Assembly (NCBI RefSeq): GCF_024347515.1
Contig: NZ_AP025492.1
Location: 1,054,001-1,118,000, forward strand
Origin: Vibrio gigantis
GTDB lineage: Bacteria > Pseudomonadota > Gammaproteobacteria > Enterobacterales > Vibrionaceae
DNA: 64,000 bases
Reading direction: 5' to 3'
Below are positions 27,049 through 35,955 of this stretch, piece by piece. Within the stretch, counting starts at the first letter, position 1, and every line of letters begins with the position of its first letter. Below the pieces are notes generated by a model. The model was not told where the DNA came from. It saw only the letters and a list, made by a program, of their open reading frames with translations, and searched no databases. Both the position numbers and the translations under genes were made by a program.

Positions 27049-27447
27049 TTATCGTTTGATAAAAGTACGGCAATTTCAGTGGCAGCTTTGCCACTGAGCA
27101 ATTACGTTAACACCTAATGGGGCAAATCCATGTTAGCTCTAGAATAAAAATCCCCTCCTAGCCTCCCCTTAATCAGCATCTGCGATCTATTGTGGGGAGG
27201 AACAGAGCGCCGATCGTTACATGTGCAGTTACATATTCCGCGCCAAAGAAGATTCTCCTCCTCGGTCGCAGGCCAAAAGGGGTTGATGAACTAAATTTGA
27301 GGGTGTTTAGAGTTAGAAGGTGTTGCCAAATTAGCCCGAAACTGCATTCATCCTCTCGGAATCAATAAGTAATTTCTTCGAAAAGCATTACGCTTACCCA
27401 AACAAAAATGGAACGCCTGAGCGTTCCATTTTTCCTATCTGATGACC
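27049..27447. other. Non-coding gap between UDG-like and GNAT genes
   Basis: About 400 bases with no convincing gene. It holds a 9-bp hairpin TCAGTGGCA/TGCCACTGA at 27076-27097, possibly ending the upstream gene but lacking a T-run, and the terminator of the GNAT gene at its right end. The middle shows nothing recognised. Confidence 0.5.
27404..27433. terminator. Bidirectional terminator downstream of the GNAT gene
   Basis: AAAAATGGAACGC and GCGTTCCATTTTT form a perfect 13-bp stem with loop CTGA. The A/T ends provide T-runs on both strands. Confidence 0.9.
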
Positions 27448-27954
27448 TTAAACTTGCTCGTTTGGGTGTCCCCACATTCGCTCACTTGCGTAAGGGCCAG
27501 AGATGCTTGAAGTCGATTCACCTACACCGTCTAGTGCGCCAGGGGTAAGTGCTTTAGCGAACCAGCACTCTAAAGGTGCAAGTGTTTTTACAGGTGGAAG
27601 CACGTTGTGTGCGGTGTTGTAGCGGTTGCCGTAGTGGAACGGTTCGCCCATCACGAAGATAACGTCAGCGTCGAGTTGTTTCTCGGCTTCTTCCATTAAT
27701 CGAGTCGCGTAGCCTTTGCCTTGGTATTCTGGCAACACCGCTAAAGGTGCAAGCACATAACACTTCAGGTGTGGTGCTGCGTCTATTGTGATTGGGGTAT
27801 AGCATGCGTGTGCTACGCCTTCATGCACGATAGAAAAGCTGCCGTCGGCAATAAGATCGTCGGCAAATTCTGCGTACAGTTTTGCATGGCGTTCGTCGTA
27901 AAGCCCGCCTGCAGCGGCGAAAGCGTCATATTGAATTTCATAAGGGGTTTTCAT
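27448..27954 (-). CDS. GNAT-family N-acetyltransferase
   Basis: A 168-residue acetyltransferase. The acetyl-CoA loop is 'VLPEYQGKGYATRLMEEAE' (about residues 93-111), following the beta strand 'LKCYVLAPLAV'. The later 'VIFVMGEPFHYGNRYN' and 'ALTPGALDGVGE' resemble the YhbS-type subgroup. The substrate amine is unknown. It stands alone on the minus strand. Confidence 0.87.
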   Translation of the reverse strand: MKTPYEIQYDAFAAAGGLYDERHAKLYAEFADDLIADGSFSIVHEGVAHACYTPITIDAAPHLKCYVLAPLAVLPEYQGKGYATRLMEEAEKQLDADVIFVMGEPFHYGNRYNTAHNVLPPVKTLAPLECWFAKALTPGALDGVGESTSSISGPYASERMWGHPNEQV

Positions 27955-28054
27955 TTGAAAAATTCCTAACTTAAATTATTTGTTGTTAGCGTTTTCAGGT
28001 ATCTGATTGCTTTAGATAGCCAACAACGTTTTATTGAGCTTTTAAGCGAGGTAC

Positions 28055-28621
28055 TTATAAATCCAGCAGCAGTAAGTACTTAGCTATGAAGCGTTCTTTA
28101 ATTTGTTCTAACGGGTAATCACCATCCGAGAACAAGTAATTGAGTGCGATACCATCGATGTCGGCGATCAACATGTGGCTATCGACAATGCTGTTGGCAT
28201 GGGGAATGTCGCACAGAATGACTTCAAAAGAGTGCACCATCAGTTGGTAGCGTTCATCTAACTGGTCTTTCAATATCAACCTTGTTGAAGGCTGACATTT
28301 CACTTGGTAATCCAACTGATAAAACCGTTTTTGTTGTGGGTCGGCCATAGACAAAAAGATGTGTTCGATAAGGTTAATAAACCTCTGTTTCGCCGACATT
28401 CCTTCACTAGACTGGTCAACACTTTCGCCAACTTCGCTAATGATCTCCGCCATGCGAACAAACACCTGTCTTAGTAGATCATCTTTGTTTTTGAAATGAT
28501 GAAAAACTAAACCCTTTGATACTTTCGCCGTTTCACACACTTGTGCGATAGACGTTTTTTCAAAGCCTTGTGTTGCGAATAACTCAATCGCGGCTTGGAT
28601 TGCTTGCTGCTTTTTGTCCAT
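28055..28621 (-). CDS. TetR-family transcriptional regulator
   Basis: A 188-residue TetR protein with the helix-turn-helix at about residues 22-45 ('TSIAQVCETAKVSKGLVFHHFKNKDDLL'). A GTG three codons upstream lacks a ribosome-binding site, while the ATG at 28621 has GAG about eight bases before it. A perfect 11-bp inverted repeat lies 17 bases upstream of the start, indicating autorepression. No divergent partner gene is present, so its other targets are elsewhere or it controls only itself. Confidence 0.9.
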   Translation of the reverse strand: MDKKQQAIQAAIELFATQGFEKTSIAQVCETAKVSKGLVFHHFKNKDDLLRQVFVRMAEIISEVGESVDQSSEGMSAKQRFINLIEHIFLSMADPQQKRFYQLDYQVKCQPSTRLILKDQLDERYQLMVHSFEVILCDIPHANSIVDSHMLIADIDGIALNYLFSDGDYPLEQIKERFIAKYLLLLDL

Positions 28622-28637
28622 GGGAATCACTCAATTA

Positions 28638-28665
28638 ATTACAGACCGACTATCCGGTCTGTAAT
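28638..28665. promoter_or_regulatory. TetR-type operator upstream of the TetR gene
   Basis: ATTACAGACCG-ACTATC-CGGTCTGTAAT: a perfect inverted repeat of 11-bp arms with a 6-base centre. The GACCG...CGGTC core is common in operators of AcrR-like TetR proteins. It overlaps the probable promoter of the gene at 28055-28621. Confidence 0.75.
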
Positions 28666-28828
28666 TTATGGGCGAATAATATACAACATTAATGTGCCCT
28701 GCAAGATCTTTTAAGATCATTCATAACGTGAGTGCTTGGGGAGCTAAGGGAGGCTGGGAGGGGATGTTCAACTCATGAGGTGAGCGGCGCACTCCGATAA
28801 AACAACTGGTGATGCGCCTAAAGGTGGA

Positions 28829-30166
28829 TTAATTTGTTTGCTCTGCTCTCAACCAAAAGTCGGATAGGTCTTCAAACAGGTCATCGTTGTCTAAAATGCT
28901 GGTATGGTCTTCATCATAGCCGAGGATTTGTGATGCATGGAGTTGGGCTGGGCGCGACAATTGGCTTGAGAGGTTAATGACACCATCATTACTTTTGGTA
29001 TTGAACAGCTCGCCCGAGTTATAGCCAAACGAGAGAAAATGTGGCGTGTTGTTGTCATTGTTATCAGAAAATAAATCAGCGATAAACTTACCGTCTGGGT
29101 TTAAATCTATCCAAGCAGGCATTACGACAGGGGCGTACTCTATACCTTGCTTGGCTGATGCCACGCCACCGAACGGGGAAGATATAGTGGTGATACTACT
29201 AACAAAATCACACAGCTGCCCAATGCTGCACTGACGGAGACTGTTGGTGGCGATAAGCCCGCCCATACTGTGCGCGACCACATGCAATTGTTGAATCTTG
29301 TACTGAGTGACGACGGTGTGTATTAGGTTATTCAGGCCCTTTGAGTTCAAAGCCAAAGACAAACCTGAAGGGTAGTTAAATACCCATATTTGATATTTAG
29401 ATTGGTCGATCTTTTCAATCAGTGGGGCAAAGTCTAATGCGGTGGCGTTAATGCCATGCACAAACAAGATAGGGATTTTATTCGGGTCGTACTCTGATAA
29501 AAAATAGACCCCCGCATTATGCTCGAGCAAGAATGTTAGTGGCTGCCACATCCCGAGTTTGGCGTTTTTTCTATCAAAGGGTGGATCCGATAAACTCACG
29601 ACGGTGCCAATATCGACAAGATCCAGTTCGATTTTCAACAGTGAAGAGAGTGAGCGACCAACAAACGCACTTGGGACTTCATTTTCATTAACTTCTAGGG
29701 ATACTTCTATGGTGGAATTGTCTTGATGGTTACGAAGGTTAATGACACTGAATGCTTCGTCTGCTTGTAGGGTTAAGTCTTGATTTTTATCTTCAAAGAC
29801 AAGTAGATAATGGATGTTGTTCGATAGCTGTAAGTCGATGCGGTCACTAGCGATTATTCCGTCGTAACCATCCACTTCGCTTTTATTGATGTCTTTGATT
29901 TGCTCAATCACCACGGCCGAATCTGACGCGGGTTGGCTCAAAACGAGTTGGTATTGGTTGGTAATGGAGTTAATTGCGTCTATCTCATGGGATAGGTTTC
30001 TAAAGTTACTGCACCCAAACAGTATTGAACTGACTAGCAGTACTACGCCGAACCGTAGCGCTGTACTAAGCCTCAGCACTGAAACGAGTTTTAGCGCTGA
30101 AAGCAAGCGTGCAGTTAGTAATTTCCTCACTCTAATTTCATCCTTATACCAACCCGGTTCATCCAT
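28829..30166 (-). CDS. Lipase-like alpha/beta-hydrolase lipoprotein
   Basis: A 445-residue protein. A hydrophobic segment ends in a lipobox-like 'ILFGC' (Cys52), suggesting membrane anchoring. The N-terminal region up to residue about 225 is unrecognised. From about 235 an alpha/beta-hydrolase domain follows: oxyanion-region 'ILFVHGINATALDFAPL', nucleophile elbow 'VVAHSMGGL', and a likely catalytic Asp/His pair in the C-terminal third ('DEDHTSILDNDDLF'). It resembles PGAP1/lipase-type esterases. The signal segment is unusually long and preceded by about 35 residues, so the start could be further in. Confidence 0.78.
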   Translation of the reverse strand: MDEPGWYKDEIRVRKLLTARLLSALKLVSVLRLSTALRFGVVLLVSSILFGCSNFRNLSHEIDAINSITNQYQLVLSQPASDSAVVIEQIKDINKSEVDGYDGIIASDRIDLQLSNNIHYLLVFEDKNQDLTLQADEAFSVINLRNHQDNSTIEVSLEVNENEVPSAFVGRSLSSLLKIELDLVDIGTVVSLSDPPFDRKNAKLGMWQPLTFLLEHNAGVYFLSEYDPNKIPILFVHGINATALDFAPLIEKIDQSKYQIWVFNYPSGLSLALNSKGLNNLIHTVVTQYKIQQLHVVAHSMGGLIATNSLRQCSIGQLCDFVSSITTISSPFGGVASAKQGIEYAPVVMPAWIDLNPDGKFIADLFSDNNDNNTPHFLSFGYNSGELFNTKSNDGVINLSSQLSRPAQLHASQILGYDEDHTSILDNDDLFEDLSDFWLRAEQTN

Positions 30167-30207
30167 AAATCAATAACCTGTGTTTAATAGTAGCAATTAA
30201 ACAGCGT

Positions 30208-30660
30208 TTAACCTGACTTGGAGGCGAAACATTGCTGGTTCGGATTACGCAGCTTGATGATGGTATTACTAGGGTCGATGCGGTTGAGTGCGCTATCGCT
30301 CAGATTAGCGTGGCTGAAATCGGTACGAAATAGATCCGCACGATACAAATCAACGTCTCTCATTTGTGCGTAGTTCATGTCTGCGTTTCGTAAATCTGCA
30401 TCGCGGAACGTGGCGTTGTTCAGCTTAGCATGGCTGAAATTGGCGTAGGTGATATCAGCCTCATTCATGTTGGATCCCGATAAATCGGCACCACTAAAGT
30501 TGGTACGAATTAGGTTGGCGCAACGAAGGTCAACATTTTGAAGCATTAGATTACTTAGGTCGACATTACGTAATTGTGCACGCTGGCCGCCTTGGTTTTC
30601 TAGCCACAGTTTGTGTTGTTCAAGAATAGAATCAAGCTCTTGCTGAGTATAGGTATTCAT
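30208..30660 (-). CDS. Pentapeptide-repeat protein
   Basis: A 150-residue protein whose residues about 28-125 form consecutive A(D/N)LXX-type pentapeptides ('DLSNLMLQNVDLRCANL', 'ADLSGSNMNEADITYANF'), which fold as a right-handed four-sided helix. It is shorter than Qnr proteins (about 218) and lacks their loops, so gyrase protection should not be assumed. A short N-terminal helix precedes the repeats. It lies between the lipase-like and ArsR genes with no clear operon. Confidence 0.88.
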   Translation of the reverse strand: MNTYTQQELDSILEQHKLWLENQGGQRAQLRNVDLSNLMLQNVDLRCANLIRTNFSGADLSGSNMNEADITYANFSHAKLNNATFRDADLRNADMNYAQMRDVDLYRADLFRTDFSHANLSDSALNRIDPSNTIIKLRNPNQQCFASKSG

Positions 30661-30745
30661 AATTCACACCACCATTTTCAACAGGGATGCCGTGGCATCC
30701 TCTTATTGCGTCTCTTGCTGTCTCTCTTCTTCTATTTGTTGAGAG

Positions 30746-31138
30746 CTAGCTAATTTTGCTGTGCCATATCTCGCTGTCTGGCCCGATAACACAGTCACCA
30801 TCAACTCTCATTGATAAGCGAATCTGACAACGTTTAACCACTTCTTGGAAATCGTCTTCTGGCAAGTGTCTTACTGAATCGACCAAAGCTTTACAGTGAG
30901 GCGCGGTTTGTTCTTTCAAGGTGTAAAACACCCACTTTCCTTTCTTATCGTGGTTAAGAAGCCCAGCTTTGTAGAGCATTTTTAGGTTACGAGAGACGTT
31001 GTATTGAGTTTCACCAATGATGTCCATTGCTTCAGCCACCGCCATGCATTCATCAACATGCAGGAACAACCAGAACAATCGCAGGCGATTGGGTTCTGAT
31101 AAGGCTTTGAGCGAATCAATGTATTTTTCATCCATCAT
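30746..31138 (-). CDS. ArsR-family transcriptional regulator
   Basis: A 130-residue winged-helix repressor ('LKALSEPNRLRLFWLFLHVDECMAVAEAM', recognition helix 'TQYNVSRNLKMLYKAGLL'). The frame extends to 31168, but the ATG at 31138 has AAAGG eight bases upstream. Possible metal-binding cysteines are Cys in 'DECMAV' and in the C-terminal 'KRCQIRL' and 'GDCVIG'; the classical ELCVCDL box is absent. It follows the permease gene by 75 bases in one operon and probably represses it through the palindrome at 32197-32210. Confidence 0.88.
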   Translation of the reverse strand: MMDEKYIDSLKALSEPNRLRLFWLFLHVDECMAVAEAMDIIGETQYNVSRNLKMLYKAGLLNHDKKGKWVFYTLKEQTAPHCKALVDSVRHLPEDDFQEVVKRCQIRLSMRVDGDCVIGPDSEIWHSKIS

Positions 31139-31213
31139 GGTTTTACCTTTCCAACTGAATAGCGCCACTCTCGATGAGCGGCGCGAAGTTTTATTTATTC
31201 TGAGTAACCGATT

Positions 31214-32149
31214 TTACACAACGTATTGGAAGATAGCGCCACCAATGATGGCTGTCGTTAAGACGATTCCTACAAACGCGATTACGGCTTTTCTTTTTAG
31301 AACTGCAGATACTAGCGCGATTTCAGGCAAACTGGCACCTGTACCGCCAATAATTAATGCCAATGCTGCGCCTAAGCCCATTCCTTTAGCAATTAACACG
31401 TTAAGCAGAGGAATCGCCATCTCGATACGTAGGTAAAGCGGAATACCAATCAATGAAGCGACCACGATAGATTGGAAGCTGTCACCGCCCACGTATTTCT
31501 CTACCAAGTCTGCTGGCAAGTAAGCTGCCGAGAATCCACTGATCGCCGCACCCAATAGTACATAAGGGATGATTCGTTTGAACAAAGCCCAAGCTCCACC
31601 CATAGCATTACGCATTCTTGATACTGAAGAAGGAGCCGCGGCACAAGTGTTGCCTGTGTTTTTGTTATTGCTCGAACCTGAGCAGCCTTTGCCTTTGGTG
31701 TCTTCAAGCTCAGCACCACGTTTGATTTCGTTTCTCCAAGGTGATTTGGATATCAAGTAACCACCAAGAACCGCGGCGGTAAAGGTCACCAAGAAGTACA
31801 CCACGGTGATCTTCAATCCGAACGCTGCGTACACCATCGCTAATACGATGAAGTTACACAGTGGCGCCGAGATGATGAAGCTCATCACAGTACCTAATGA
31901 TGCACCCATCGACGCCATCGCCATGGTCACCGGAACCACAGCTGCGCTACAAAATGGAGTTAACATCCCGAACAATGCGCCCAACAAGGTTCCCCATTTA
32001 TCGTGTTTGGTCAGCGTCGCTTGGAGCTTATCTTGAGGGATATACTCTCGCATGATGCCAGTCAGAACCGACACAATAGCGATGATAACGACCAGACCTT
32101 TGGCCACATAAAAGAACTCATTTAACGCAATAACTAATTTAGCGTCCAC
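31214..32149 (-). CDS. Permease of the DUF318/ArsP type, probable metal or metalloid efflux
   Basis: A 311-residue protein with about eight membrane helices and the family motif 'GMLTPFCSAAVVPVTMAM' plus the repeat 'GIPLYLRIEMAIPLLNVL'. A cytoplasmic Cys-rich loop ('KGKGCSGSSNNKNTGNTCAA') could bind metal. The frame runs back to a TTG at 32203; GTG at 32149 is preferred because AGAGA lies eight bases before it and because the TTG would lie inside the operator. Relatives export organoarsenicals, copper or zinc. Here the ArsR partner supports a metal or metalloid role. Confidence 0.82.
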   Translation of the reverse strand: MDAKLVIALNEFFYVAKGLVVIIAIVSVLTGIMREYIPQDKLQATLTKHDKWGTLLGALFGMLTPFCSAAVVPVTMAMASMGASLGTVMSFIISAPLCNFIVLAMVYAAFGLKITVVYFLVTFTAAVLGGYLISKSPWRNEIKRGAELEDTKGKGCSGSSNNKNTGNTCAAAPSSVSRMRNAMGGAWALFKRIIPYVLLGAAISGFSAAYLPADLVEKYVGGDSFQSIVVASLIGIPLYLRIEMAIPLLNVLIAKGMGLGAALALIIGGTGASLPEIALVSAVLKRKAVIAFVGIVLTTAIIGGAIFQYVV

Positions 32150-32190
32150 AATTGGAATCTCTAGCAAGTGAAAAGAGGTCGAATCATATA

Positions 32191-32220
32191 TACGAATGCA
32201 CAATTGTGCAAGTGTGTATG
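32191..32220 (-). promoter_or_regulatory. ArsR-type operator upstream of the permease operon
   Basis: A perfect 14-bp palindrome TGCACAATTGTGCA (32197-32210) is flanked by ATAC and GTAT, extending the symmetry over about 30 bp. It sits 48-61 nt before the GTG start, where an ArsR-type repressor would block the promoter. Confidence 0.65.
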
Positions 32221-32579
32221 TTTAAGTTGATTGAAAATAGACTAGGTTAGGCGTGCTTGTGGTTTATGGTTTTCTTTCTGGATAGTTGTGTCTTTAATTT
32301 TTTTAACTTCTAAAAATCAATAGCTTAAATTATTCATGTAAGGCGAGGGATAGAGGGTCAAAGTAAGACAAGTTATTTGAAAAATAATAATGAGACAGTG
32401 GGAATGTGTGGGTTATTCGGGCATTACATTCTGTGAATGCGAGGCAAGCACAGAATATAACGTCTAGTATCACCGGGCAGGATCGATACTCGAATACATA
32501 CTGAGTAGCAGGAATTAGCGTAGGACAGTTGAGCTCTACGCTCGATTTAACTCAGTACGATTTTATTGAGTTGGATGTT
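32221..32579. other. Non-coding gap with weak hairpins after the rhodanese gene
   Basis: About 360 bases. AGCGTAG/CTACGCT (32517-32542) and AACTCA/TGAGTT (about 32550-32571) inverted repeats lie just past the rhodanese stop on the minus strand and may end that operon. The remainder, rich in A and T, carries the upstream part of the permease promoter region; nothing else was recognised. Confidence 0.45.
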
Positions 32580-33005
32580 TTATTTAGTTGGCATTTCAAT
32601 GTCACCTGATTGCTCTGCCCAAGCAGCAAAGCCACCTGCGAGGTTTTTAACAGGCTTTAACCCCATCTCCGCGGCCATCTTGGCAGCGTAAAGAGAACGC
32701 AAACCGTGGGCACAATAGAACACGTAGGTTTTGTCTTGGTTGAATATTTTATTGTGAACGGGGCATTCTGGATCAATCAAGAATTCCAGCATGCCTCTTG
32801 GGCAAGTAAAAGCGCCGGGAATAATGCCAAGCTTGTTTCTTTCTTCGGCTTCTCTCACATCGACAAACACGTAGTCATCAAGTGTGTTTTGCTTGTCGTC
32901 GCTGCCGTTGAATAGCGCTATTGCTTCTTCTACCGACATATCTTCAACGACTTGGTAGGCTTCTTCTTTGAGGGCTTTAATGCCTTTGGTAATGGTTTGT
33001 GCCAT
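32580..33005 (-). CDS. Single-domain rhodanese-like sulfurtransferase
   Basis: A 141-residue rhodanese. The active-site loop is 'CAHGLRS' with the persulfide cysteine, after the strand 'YVFYCAHG'; 'VFVDVREAEERNKLGIIPGA' is the usual CH2A region. A start at 33020 is possible, but the ATG at 33005 has GAGAGA upstream. It is the last gene of the TcyP/CoA-disulfide-reductase unit (68-base gap), suggesting transfer of sulfane sulfur derived from cystine or low-molecular-weight persulfides. Confidence 0.88.
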   Translation of the reverse strand: MAQTITKGIKALKEEAYQVVEDMSVEEAIALFNGSDDKQNTLDDYVFVDVREAEERNKLGIIPGAFTCPRGMLEFLIDPECPVHNKIFNQDKTYVFYCAHGLRSLYAAKMAAEMGLKPVKNLAGGFAAWAEQSGDIEMPTK

Positions 33006-33073
33006 GGTTTTCTCTCTCATTAAATTGGGTGATGGTGATTAAATTAAGTGCATTTTATTAAGTTAGATGACAG

Positions 33074-34465
33074 TTATTTCGCAACATTGCCCGCCACATT
33101 CAGCGCGTCCCATGTTCGTGCAAAAGGAGGAGCGTAGCTGAAATCAAGGTAACCCAATTGTTGGGTCGTCATGCCTGCAGTAATCGCAACGCCTAATGCA
33201 TTTAGCCGACCTACAGCGCCTTTCTTGCCGACAATTTCTCCACCTAAAAGGCGTTTAGATTCAGGGTCGTAAGCAAGTTTTATCTTGATGTCTTCTTGGC
33301 CGGGGTAATAATCTGTTTGGTTCTTGTCTTTAATGACAGAGGTACTGGTTGGCACTGCGTATTGGTTTGCCATCCAATGAGAAATGCCCGTGTTAGCAAG
33401 CTCGTAATCAAGTACTTTCAAAGATGATGAACCTAAGAAACCATCGAGGAAGGTCTCTTTGCCTACTAATCTGTCGGCCATCATTCGAGCCTGTTTATTG
33501 GCTGTGGTGGCAAGTGGCAAATACACGGGCTGATCGAGCGTTAAGTGATGAACCGTCGCGCAGTCACCTACGGCGTAAATATTAGCTACGGGTGTCGCCC
33601 CAAACTTATCGACTAACAAAGCGCCGTTGGGTAGTTTTGGTAGATCAAACAATTCGGTATTGGGTTTGAAGCCAAGTGCCAGAATCACAATGTCGGCTTG
33701 AATTGCAGTCGGTCCATTGTGAGTGTCTTGTGTGTTGCTGAGCGTCAGTATGTAGCTGCCGCGTTCCATTCTTTCTATGTGTTCGACTTGGGTATTGGTT
33801 AGCAGATTGGTTCCTGTGTCACGAATGGCATCTTCGATGTCGATGATCATCTCTGGACTGAATTGGCGGCTCATGATGTGCGCTTCACGCTCTATTATGG
33901 TGACGTCTTTTCCTAAGTCATGTGCCGCATCGAACATCTCTAATCCAATAAAACCTGCGCCAATGATTGCGACGCGAGGTTTATCTTCTGCGAGCATGGC
34001 TTGTTTCACGGCAATGCCGTCTTCCATGCTAGTGAGGGTGTAAATGTGCTCGGTGTTATTCGAATCAGCGCTATCAGCACGTCCAGGGTTACTCACACGA
34101 AAAGAGGTCGCGAAATCTGGAATTAAAGGGCGCGCACCTGTCGCAATGATTAACTTATCAAACGAGATATCTTGTGACTTGCCTTGCGTGCTGACTGTGA
34201 TGATTTGCTCGGCCGCATTCACCGCGATCACTTCTGTATTGATGCGAACATCGAGCCCTGAATCGATGGCTTGCTGTGGTGTGCGAGAGATCATGCGATC
34301 TGTAGTTTGAAACTTGTCACCAACAAAGTAGGGCAGGCCGCACGCACCAAACGACAGGTAGCTGCGTTTTTCGATCACGATAACGTCATCAGTGGGTTGG
34401 TTTCTTTTGTATTTGGCAGCAAAGCTCATACCTGCGGCACTGCCACCTAAAATTACGATCTTCAT
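33074..34465 (-). CDS. CoA-disulfide reductase / NADH oxidase-like flavoenzyme
   Basis: A 463-residue FAD-dependent enzyme of the single-cysteine disulfide reductase group. The FAD loop is 'VILGGSAAGMSFAAK', the redox cysteine is Cys42 in 'LSFGACGLPYFVGD', the NAD(P)H loop is 'VAIIGAGFIGLEMFDAA', and the FAD-closing motif is 'NIYAVGDCATVHH'. The C-terminal dimerisation domain is present. Relatives reduce CoA disulfide or CoA persulfide, or oxidise NADH with O2. Being between a cystine importer and a rhodanese favours thiol, disulfide or persulfide reduction. Confidence 0.87.
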   Translation of the reverse strand: MKIVILGGSAAGMSFAAKYKRNQPTDDVIVIEKRSYLSFGACGLPYFVGDKFQTTDRMISRTPQQAIDSGLDVRINTEVIAVNAAEQIITVSTQGKSQDISFDKLIIATGARPLIPDFATSFRVSNPGRADSADSNNTEHIYTLTSMEDGIAVKQAMLAEDKPRVAIIGAGFIGLEMFDAAHDLGKDVTIIEREAHIMSRQFSPEMIIDIEDAIRDTGTNLLTNTQVEHIERMERGSYILTLSNTQDTHNGPTAIQADIVILALGFKPNTELFDLPKLPNGALLVDKFGATPVANIYAVGDCATVHHLTLDQPVYLPLATTANKQARMMADRLVGKETFLDGFLGSSSLKVLDYELANTGISHWMANQYAVPTSTSVIKDKNQTDYYPGQEDIKIKLAYDPESKRLLGGEIVGKKGAVGRLNALGVAITAGMTTQQLGYLDFSYAPPFARTWDALNVAGNVAK

Positions 34466-34545
34466 AGTGGTACATCTTCTTATGAGGGCGCGGTTTCACG
34501 CCCTGTGTTTATTTGAATGAATCTGAATAACTTGAGCGATCTGCG

Positions 34546-35955
34546 TTAAGCAGGAATTTCGCTATTGGTTGTATTCGATGGGGCGTGTGTTTTGTACTGT
34601 TCAGCGTTCAATGAACCGTTAGTTTTGGCGGTTAGTACACCAGAGAGCATTGAACCCGAGATGTTAAGAGCGGTACGCGCCATATCAATCAAGGCTTCAA
34701 TCGAGACCAGTATCGCAACGATAGTGATGTCTAATCCCATGATGGTTAGCACGGCAACGGCTGCGAAGGTTGCGCCGCCGCCGACGCCTGCAATACCGAA
34801 TGAAGCAATGGCAATCACGGCGATAAGTTGTAGAACAAAGCTCAGGTCAATTGGGATACCCATGACTTGCGCGGCCATGATGGCGAGCATTGCTGGGTAA
34901 ATTCCGGCACAACCGTTTTGGCCAATACTGGTACCGAATGTTGCCGACATATTGGCTGTTTCTTCGTCTACTCCAAGACGTTGAGTCTGTGTTTCTACGT
35001 TTAATGGAATAGCGGCCATGCTTGAGCGAGAACCGAAGCCGAACACCAACACAGGCCAAGTTTTTTTTGCGAATGTCTTCGGAGACAAACCAAACAAACC
35101 AACAAGTACGAGGTGAACCACAAACATCACTGCGATTGCTGCGTAGCTTGCGATTACGAATCGACCCATTTCAGAGAGTGCGAACAAATCGTTGTTCATC
35201 ATGAACTTGGTCATTAAAGCGAACACGCCATAAGGGGTAAGCTTTAGGATTTCTCGAACCATCGATAGAACGACTTCTTTCGCAGCATTGATGAAATCAA
35301 CAAAGCTTTGTACTTTTTCGGGTTTACGCTTTTTCACCTGCAAGATGCTGAAACCAAGGAACATACCGAATAGAACCGTCGATAACGTTGAGGTTCTTTC
35401 TGCACCCGTCAGCATCTCAAAAATATTGGCAGGGATGATAGACAGCACCAAGCTTGTGAAGGTGTTGTTAGACATCAGTTCTTGAGTCGAAAGCAAACTA
35501 TCACTGCGCGCTTCAATGGCCGTATTCGTGCCCATCGCATGAACTAAGCTGTTCGCATCGATGTTGAATAAGTAGATACTCGCAATACCAATTACCGCAG
35601 AGATCGTCACGCTAAAAATCAACACACCGATGACTTTAGGCGCGATTTTCGAGAGGGCGCTAGTGCCTTCCACATTCATGATGGACGCTGTCATAGCAAC
35701 AAACACCAGCGGTATCACTATCATCTGCAGTAACTTGACGTAACCGTTCCCGAATAGAGAAATAAGATCAGAAAACTGCAGTCCAACTGCGCTATCGGTT
35801 CCGAGTGCAACTTGAATAATGCCCCCAAACAAAAGGCCGCCAACCAGTGCGCTAAGCACACGGAAGTTGAAGCTTTTTTTCTGTTTTTTAAAGCGCGATA
35901 GCACGACGTAAAAGCCGAGGAAAATGGCACTCAGTGCCAGTAAGGTTAAGCTCAT
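34546..35955 (-). CDS. tcyP: L-cystine:cation symporter
   Basis: A 469-residue dicarboxylate/amino acid:cation symporter (DAACS). 'MIVIPLVFVAMTASIMNVEG' and the re-entrant-loop segment 'FGFGSRSSMAAIPLNVETQ' are typical of TcyP/YdjN, as is 'TFGTSIGQNGCAGIYPAMLAI'. E. coli YdjN (463 residues) imports cystine. It leads the minus-strand operon with the flavoenzyme and rhodanese, 80 bases downstream, pointing to cystine import and reduction as a unit. Confidence 0.92.
   Translation of the reverse strand: MSLTLLALSAIFLGFYVVLSRFKKQKKSFNFRVLSALVGGLLFGGIIQVALGTDSAVGLQFSDLISLFGNGYVKLLQMIVIPLVFVAMTASIMNVEGTSALSKIAPKVIGVLIFSVTISAVIGIASIYLFNIDANSLVHAMGTNTAIEARSDSLLSTQELMSNNTFTSLVLSIIPANIFEMLTGAERTSTLSTVLFGMFLGFSILQVKKRKPEKVQSFVDFINAAKEVVLSMVREILKLTPYGVFALMTKFMMNNDLFALSEMGRFVIASYAAIAVMFVVHLVLVGLFGLSPKTFAKKTWPVLVFGFGSRSSMAAIPLNVETQTQRLGVDEETANMSATFGTSIGQNGCAGIYPAMLAIMAAQVMGIPIDLSFVLQLIAVIAIASFGIAGVGGGATFAAVAVLTIMGLDITIVAILVSIEALIDMARTALNISGSMLSGVLTAKTNGSLNAEQYKTHAPSNTTNSEIPA

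Noticed and set aside
26070..27130. Possible integron cassette around the UDG-like gene, with GTTAACGCC at about 26085 and GTTAACACC at about 27105
   Set aside because: Both resemble the attC core GTTRRRY, about 1 kb apart, but no paired inverse core or imperfect palindrome of attC size could be built around them, so they look like chance matches.
30208..30660. Pentapeptide-repeat protein as a Qnr quinolone-resistance gene
   Set aside because: It is much shorter than Qnr and lacks the gyrase-interacting loops; a generic pentapeptide protein is the safer call.
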